Shown here one piece after another: positions 58,958 through 64,000 of a DNA stretch of 64,000 nt. Under the pieces are notes generated by a model, which was given only the letters and a program-made list of their open reading frames with translations, had not been told where the DNA came from and did not search any database. Source of the DNA: Mesodorylaimus sp. YZB2_4 (lineage: Eukaryota > Nematoda > Enoplea > Dorylaimida > Dorylaimidae); assembly GCA_030248295.1 (NCBI GenBank), contig JASANH010000916.1, positions 1 to 64,000 on the forward strand. The letters are read 5' to 3'. Made by a program: the position numbers and the translations under genes. The number at the start of each line of letters is the position of its first letter. Within the stretch, counting starts at the first letter, position 1.

Positions 58958-61151
58958 ATGGCGCGACCTCCTCAGTGTTTCTCGTCTAACCGAGAAGAAT
59001 TCGTTGAAACAGCTTCGTCAGATGATCGCACAATTTTTGCAGTCATTCTATCGAAAAGTAAAGCAGTTATGCGACCCCGCCTGAGGCGGCCCTGTGAGAA
59101 TATTGCGCCAGTATTCGTCATTGTCTTGTGTTGGTCCGCTCCCATTCTTTGTCTGTCATCAGCTTTAACCGGTTCTGACGTCATGCAAACAGGTGAGCTT
59201 GGATCTTGTTCATGTACGTGAGTTGGGACATGATGCCTGACTGTGAGTCCAGTTCCATGGACATGATACAGAATTTGAAAGGAGGTCCTACAGCATGGGT
59301 TCAACTAAGCGTTAGAAGGGTAGTTTTTTGGAGATTCTGTTTGAGAATCCTGTTAGATGTGGGGCTGAGAAACATGGACACGATTTTGCCACCGGTGAAG
59401 AATGGAGGTGTTCAAAACAACATGCACAGACAGTCAAAATCTACAGTATCCTGTACTCACTCCTCTCAGTTTCTAGTTTGGTACGTCTTTTCAGAAACGT
59501 TCGACTCACTTGATTCTGCCAGTTTCTGCGATGCGCGTCGTTTCGATGTAGTGGAGGGTGTTGGTGGATTTGTATATTCGCATAAACCTTATTATCCAGC
59601 GAGTGTATATCGGCCGGGTCGCGACTGCTTTATGACACTGAAAGTGCCAGTCGGTTATCGAATCGAGTTGGTGGCTTTGGAATTTCAAGTTGGCGAAAGA
59701 TTTGCAGGCCAAAGTCGTAAATGTGCCGGCGATTCTTTGCATATTTTTGATGTAAGTATTTATTTTTGCTATACTATCGCCAATTTTAAATTACAGGGCA
59801 GCAGAACAGGTGAGTCCTTTTCATGCATATTGTACAATTTAGACGTAAGCACGAGGTGTCATAACAAAATACTATGCGATTATGCCTTTTTATATGCGTA
59901 GAGCTGGTTTTAGCATGTGTGACACGTATGTACAATACATAGAGTATGCTGTTATATGTGATCCGTAATAACCATTATACTGTACATGCATATTATCTTC
60001 ACCACTTATGCAAATATCTTATAAGGTATACCTTGTCTGTTATATAATCAACTGGTTTTTTAGCAAGATAAACCGGATCCCTCGCCCAAAAAAACTCGTT
60101 CCAATCCCAGTGAATATCAAGATGAGAAATCGCTCTCAGCAATTCTCACCAGCAACACGTCGGTGCAATCGCCAATTAAGGCAAATTTATGCGGCCGGTT
60201 AAAAAATAATACAATCATAGCGCGATCGACAATGAACATAATGACCTTATGGTGGCACAGCGATTCTATGGCGAGCTCAACTGCATCGCCAGCTTCAGCG
60301 ACACTTCAGTCGTCCTTGACGAGACGTGGATTTAAGCTTCAGTGGGCTGCCTTCAGAGAGCCAAACGCGGCATCAGGTATACTGTGCTATGATTTGTGGC
60401 AGTGGCATGTGTTGTCTGGGAAGCAGATCTAATTTGTTTGAAACTTTTTAATAGTTATACCTTTTAGTGTTACGCTAAGTCAAACCACAGTACTTTATGT
60501 ACAGTTTAAACACGGTTCAAAATATCAAACATTTTTCCGTGTGTGCTAACCAATACTTAAAATTTCCTTTAGGATGCGATGAGGAGAAAGAATTCACCTG
60601 CAACCAAAACACGTGTATACCGGTGGAGTTGGCTTGCGATGCTGTGCCGCACTGCACCGACAAATCAGATCTACTCCGCGATCGTCAGCTATCTGCTGGT
60701 TGCCAAGGTTAGTCATCATGTAAAAATCTGGTACTGTATGTACCCAAAATCAGATGTGTTTTGCGTGGTTATAAATCTCGTATTAGATCAGAGATGGTAC
60801 AATCAAAGTACATTAAGGATATGCCTGATGTAACCACGATGCCGTATGCCCGCCATTCATATACTGTATGTACCCGCTCCCCTCTTTGAACTGGTCGCGC
60901 AAAAAGCTCATGCACAATTTATGCAGTATATTTGGTAAAGATTCTGTCAGTATATGATATATATGCATGCAGGAACACATATTATACATGGTATGTGGAC
61001 ATATAATAGGATTTAACAGATTCACGATAAGTACAACCTACACACACACGCACAGTAAACGTAGATGCGTACATACATACCATATAACAAGTATAGGCTC
61101 CTTATGAATATGCAAACTGTATATGCATTACAGGCAAAGTACTCAGTTATT

Positions 61152-61195
<44 letters not shown>

Positions 61196-62104
61196 GCATA
61201 TTTGATGAGCATTTCACGCTTTTAATATTTCTGCGCAAACTTTCATACAATATGAATATGGCACCAATGGTACATGAATAAATTTAAATAATCTGCATTG
61301 CAGGACTGTGTTGGACATAAAATATGTGAATGCATGATTTAAAATTATCCAGTAGTCTAGTCCTTATCACGAGTCTGACAAAATTTTCGTATTCCAGGCT
61401 TGGAGCTTGAGCCCTCGTCATCATCAATACCATTCAACATTGGTTCGTTAGCTGGAATCTGCATGGGATCATTATTATTACTTATTTTAGCATTGGTATT
61501 ATTCAGTATTTGCCGAAAACGAAGACGAAACGCCCGCGGACAACATAAATACAACCAGGCCCCCGTGGCATCCTCTACTCCCATGGACAAGCATTACATC
61601 GCAAGTCACCAACACGCGAACGGGCTCGGTACTGGAACAGTGACTTCAGTGCCCACAAATAATTCATCGAATTCATCAAACAGCGATAATTCTCGTTGCC
61701 CATCCTCATCCACCGATTCACGTAATAATCGATACCTTCTCTCCCAACAACACGCAACCATGCTGGCTCAACCATTTGCATCAAATCAGCCACAACAGCA
61801 GCAGCAGTCTCACTACCACCAAATAGATTCCGATGTAGTTAGTGGCCCGTTAATCATACCAAACAACCCAACCTATTACCAACCTTACTACATGCCCGAA
61901 AATGGCGCGCCTTATCAAAGTAAACTTTACCATCATCACCATCACCACCACCACCAGCCTCCACCACCTCTTGCCCCTCCTCCTTCCATGGTCAATGGCA
62001 ATGTGGGAATGGCTGCGCACCAAAATGGCAAGCCTCAGCAACCATTTTATTATCAGCCATCGTCACAGCAGTGCTTCTCCGAGGCGCAACCCATGATTGC
62101 ATAA
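58958..62104 (+). CDS. Type I membrane protein with split CUB domain, LDLa repeat and His/Gln-rich tail
   Basis: Exons 58958 (or 59069)-59192, 59495-59751, 60064-60376, 60573-60707, 61398-62104; phases agree at all junctions. The ATG at 59069 would start directly at a signal peptide (PVFVIVLCWSAPILCLSSAL); 58958 gives a longer N-terminus. About 511-548 residues. CUB halves: FCDARRFDVVEG ... DCFMTLKVPVGYRIELVALE ... CAGDSLHIFD and, after an insert of about 40 Ser/Pro/Lys-rich residues, LCGRLKNNT ... RRGFKLQWAAF. LDLa: CDEEKEFTCNQNTCIPVELACD...CTDKSD, lacking the final SDE acid. Transmembrane segment (GICMGSLLLLILALVLFSIC) followed by RKRRR. The cytoplasmic tail has His8, poly-Gln, Pro and Tyr. 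The CUB plus LDLa arrangement recalls receptor auxiliary proteins of the Neto type, but with one CUB only; partner unknown. Confidence 0.85.
61155..61192 (+). repeat. (AT)19 microsatellite
   Basis: Uninterrupted AT dinucleotide run in intron 4 of the CUB-LDLa gene. Confidence 0.95.
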
Positions 62105-64000
62105 AAGGACCAGCTTGCATGAAGTCGTTGAAAATGACACAAATTGACTATGATAGGGCTAGTCCGACCGAACGAGGATGATTGACAGGGTAAACAGTCT
62201 TGTGTTCTACTGAATTGTCTCACCACATGCTAAGCATGTTATGCAAGTAAGTGCAGCCATGACTCTCGGCCTAGTGCTGTTGATTCTGGACCCAGTAAGT
62301 TCTATATTTGGCAATCATTGAATTTGTAATTGCGAGTGTGAACTGGGGCCATGGATCCGGTTGCTCTGTTGTAAATCGTGATGCCGCAGAGAGGGGGCAA
62401 AGCATACAGGGTCGTTTGTGTATTGTGCTTTTTGTGTGCTCGGTCGATAGTAAAGCTGCATTCAAATGGCGAACTCAACATAGACTATGCAACATGGGGT
62501 AATTTTATCGGGGCAGATACTAACCGTATCTGATATCATCAGATCAGTGTCTTGCTGAAACTCATCAATCACAAGATGACATTAATGCCAGACCCTGTGT
62601 ACTACGCGCGTGTATACACCTTACCCAACAAAATCTGTAGTCACCTACAGTGCAGCTTTAATATTTGTTCTGGCTTGCTTTCAAGCAGGCAGCTGTGCAA
62701 GCAGATCCATTGTGTCCTCATGGGTGAGCGACAATATCGATGAGCGACACCATGAGTTAGTGACAGTGCATAATACTGACCCAGGTCAGCGTGGCTTGAG
62801 TGAGCGACAAGACGGATGAGCGACAACGAGTATACTGTACGACCAATATGGTTATTATGCTTATAATACCCGTACATACACTTAAACTTATTTAAATTTC
62901 GAAATTTTATTTGACCAGCCCAGATTGCAATCAGAATTGTTGTTGTGTACTTAAAAACAACCTCTAAAGTGTGGACACTTGTCATGGGACTTTCAGAAGC
63001 CTGTCAGGGTCAGATTCATCAAGCGGAAAATGCGACTAAACACTCTAAGGAGTTTTTCTTCGCTCAAAAGAGGTCTTCTTCAAGAAGTCAATGATAAACA
63101 ACTTAGTTATCGCCAAAAACATGAGAGAAAACGTTTACAATTAGCATTTCTCCTCGTGCTCGACCTAAATTATTCCTGATAAGTGCTGATCTTGCACTTT
63201 AACAATTCTTCAAATGTCCCCAGGACTATTGTCTTTTTCGCAACTCGATCAAAACTCTTACGTGTCTGCGCATCATACTCTAATTTCTGTATCCGACTGT
63301 AAGTTTTTCTCAGTGCATTGTCACTCATCCATGGTGTCGCTCACTCAAGCCACGCTGACCTGGGTCAATATTACGCACTGTCGCTCACGTATGGTTGAAC
63401 CAGATTAATTACCTAACGATAAGATGCAGTAAAAGGGTGCCCGCTGGGCTCGCTAGGGCACATAACGCAGACTCTTTGTTGGAACGGACATTTCAAAAGC
63501 AGGCACCACATCTGATAATTCCGCACACAACACTGATTATGATGGGATCAGGAAGATATAATACAGATTTTATTAGCTGGGGCCAGTTTCACAGTTTAGT
63601 TCGAAACATGTCTTTAATCTTGTAATTGGCGTGTACAGTGGGTCGACCGTCCGGATCTCAAAGTTTTACTCGAACTCTGCTGACACGCTCAACGACTTCG
63701 CAACATCAAGCGAATCATGTAGGCTGCTCAAACAAGGATCTTCTCGCGCCATCATAATCATTCTTAAACAGGGCGCAAGAATATAACCATTTATTCATAC
63801 ACTTCCTGCTCCAATCTTTGGGCATACCAAGTCCTGTCCTTCCTCAGAGTGCTATGACCATCCTGAATCACGGACGTGTCCTAGATGTGTGAAAGATGCT
63901 AGACTGCTAATTAAACATAAACAGGCGGCAGTATGGGTAACATCAAAATTCCTCGCGGCAAACGCACTGTTCGCCCTTATTCCCCTGGGAAGGCGATATC
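62105..64000. other. 3' flank of the CUB-LDLa gene and intergenic DNA
   Basis: No supported gene. It contains the inverted-repeat element at 62759-63385. The remaining ORFs are short and featureless. Confidence 0.5.
62759..63385. mobile_element. Inverted-repeat element with GAGCGACA motifs
   Basis: 62759-62826 matches the reverse complement of 63318-63385 over about 68 bp at roughly 85 percent, sharing TGACCCAGGTCAGCGTGGCT and TTGAGTGAGCGACA. The octamer GAGCGACA recurs several times around each arm, also at 62734 and 62751. The 490-bp centre has no ORF. Likely a nonautonomous DNA element; termini and target duplication are not resolved. Confidence 0.65.

Noticed and set aside
59797..59809. 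A 13-nt micro-exon (GGCAGCAGAACAG) with AG and GT flanks between the CUB exons
   Set aside because: Its phase would put the next exon (60064) out of frame with an immediate stop; skipping it keeps the frame.
61898..62041. Minus-strand ORF opposite the His/Pro-rich tail
   Set aside because: Shadow of the CUB-LDLa gene's last exon.
1..64000. CRISPR array, prokaryotic operons or plasmid features
   Set aside because: The window is clearly eukaryotic with spliced genes; no regularly spaced direct repeats with unique spacers were seen.

Overview
This is a stretch of a eukaryotic, metazoan nuclear genome. Protein-coding genes are split by GT-AG introns (52 nt to about 2.3 kb), there is no operon structure, and intergenic DNA is rich in short inverted-repeat transposons, a retroelement, AT microsatellites and long poly-G/C tracts. 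The gene content (a chaoptin-like LRR protein, a DEG/ENaC channel, orphan 7TM receptors, CUB/LDLa membrane protein, WDR6, SLC33A1) points to a protostome invertebrate, most likely an ecdysozoan such as a nematode or tardigrade. I cannot name the species. All exon models were made by eye from reading frame, splice signals and phase agreement.

Layout. 1-5.8 kb (minus): 5' part of a Ty3/gypsy-type retrotransposon running off the left edge: candidate LTR and tRNA-iMet-like primer site, a coiled-coil ORF1, a gag-protease ORF2 without its own AUG, and an interrupted RT-RNase H. 5.8-8 kb: a TTAA-flanked MITE and a perfect 25-bp palindrome. 8.0-9.05 kb (+): intronless 7TM receptor with a TATA box. 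12.06-12.5 kb: broken duplicate of the last exon of the DEG/ENaC channel gene at 13.9-15.5 kb (+). 16.75-19.3 kb (+): acetyl-CoA transporter SLC33A1 in about six exons. 20.9-22.2 kb (+): second intronless 7TM receptor. 25.9-26.1 kb (+): decayed fragment of the LRR gene that follows. 26.6-31.4 kb (minus): chaoptin-like protein of about 1250 residues in three visible exons. 34-35.2 kb: nonautonomous DNA transposon. 36.0-38.5 kb (minus): complete six-exon gene for a secreted protein of cysteine-rich LDLa-like modules, each on its own phase 1-1 exon. 40.9-52.4 kb (minus): WDR6 in about 21 exons, with introns full of mobile-element debris, tRNA-like sequences and GATCC-type low-complexity clusters. 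59-62.1 kb (+): type I membrane protein with CUB and LDLa domains. 62.8-63.4 kb: another inverted-repeat element.

The genes are functionally unrelated neighbours: membrane transport (SLC33A1, DEG/ENaC), cell surface/adhesion (chaoptin-like, CUB-LDLa), sensing (two 7TM proteins), tRNA modification (WDR6) and a secreted protein. The most distinctive observations are the strictly modular phase-1 gene at 36-38.5 kb, the unusual expression signals of the retroelement, several inverted-repeat elements and hairpins, and two local gene-fragment duplications (DEG/ENaC tail, LRR exon). I did not find evidence for a wholly new biological system.
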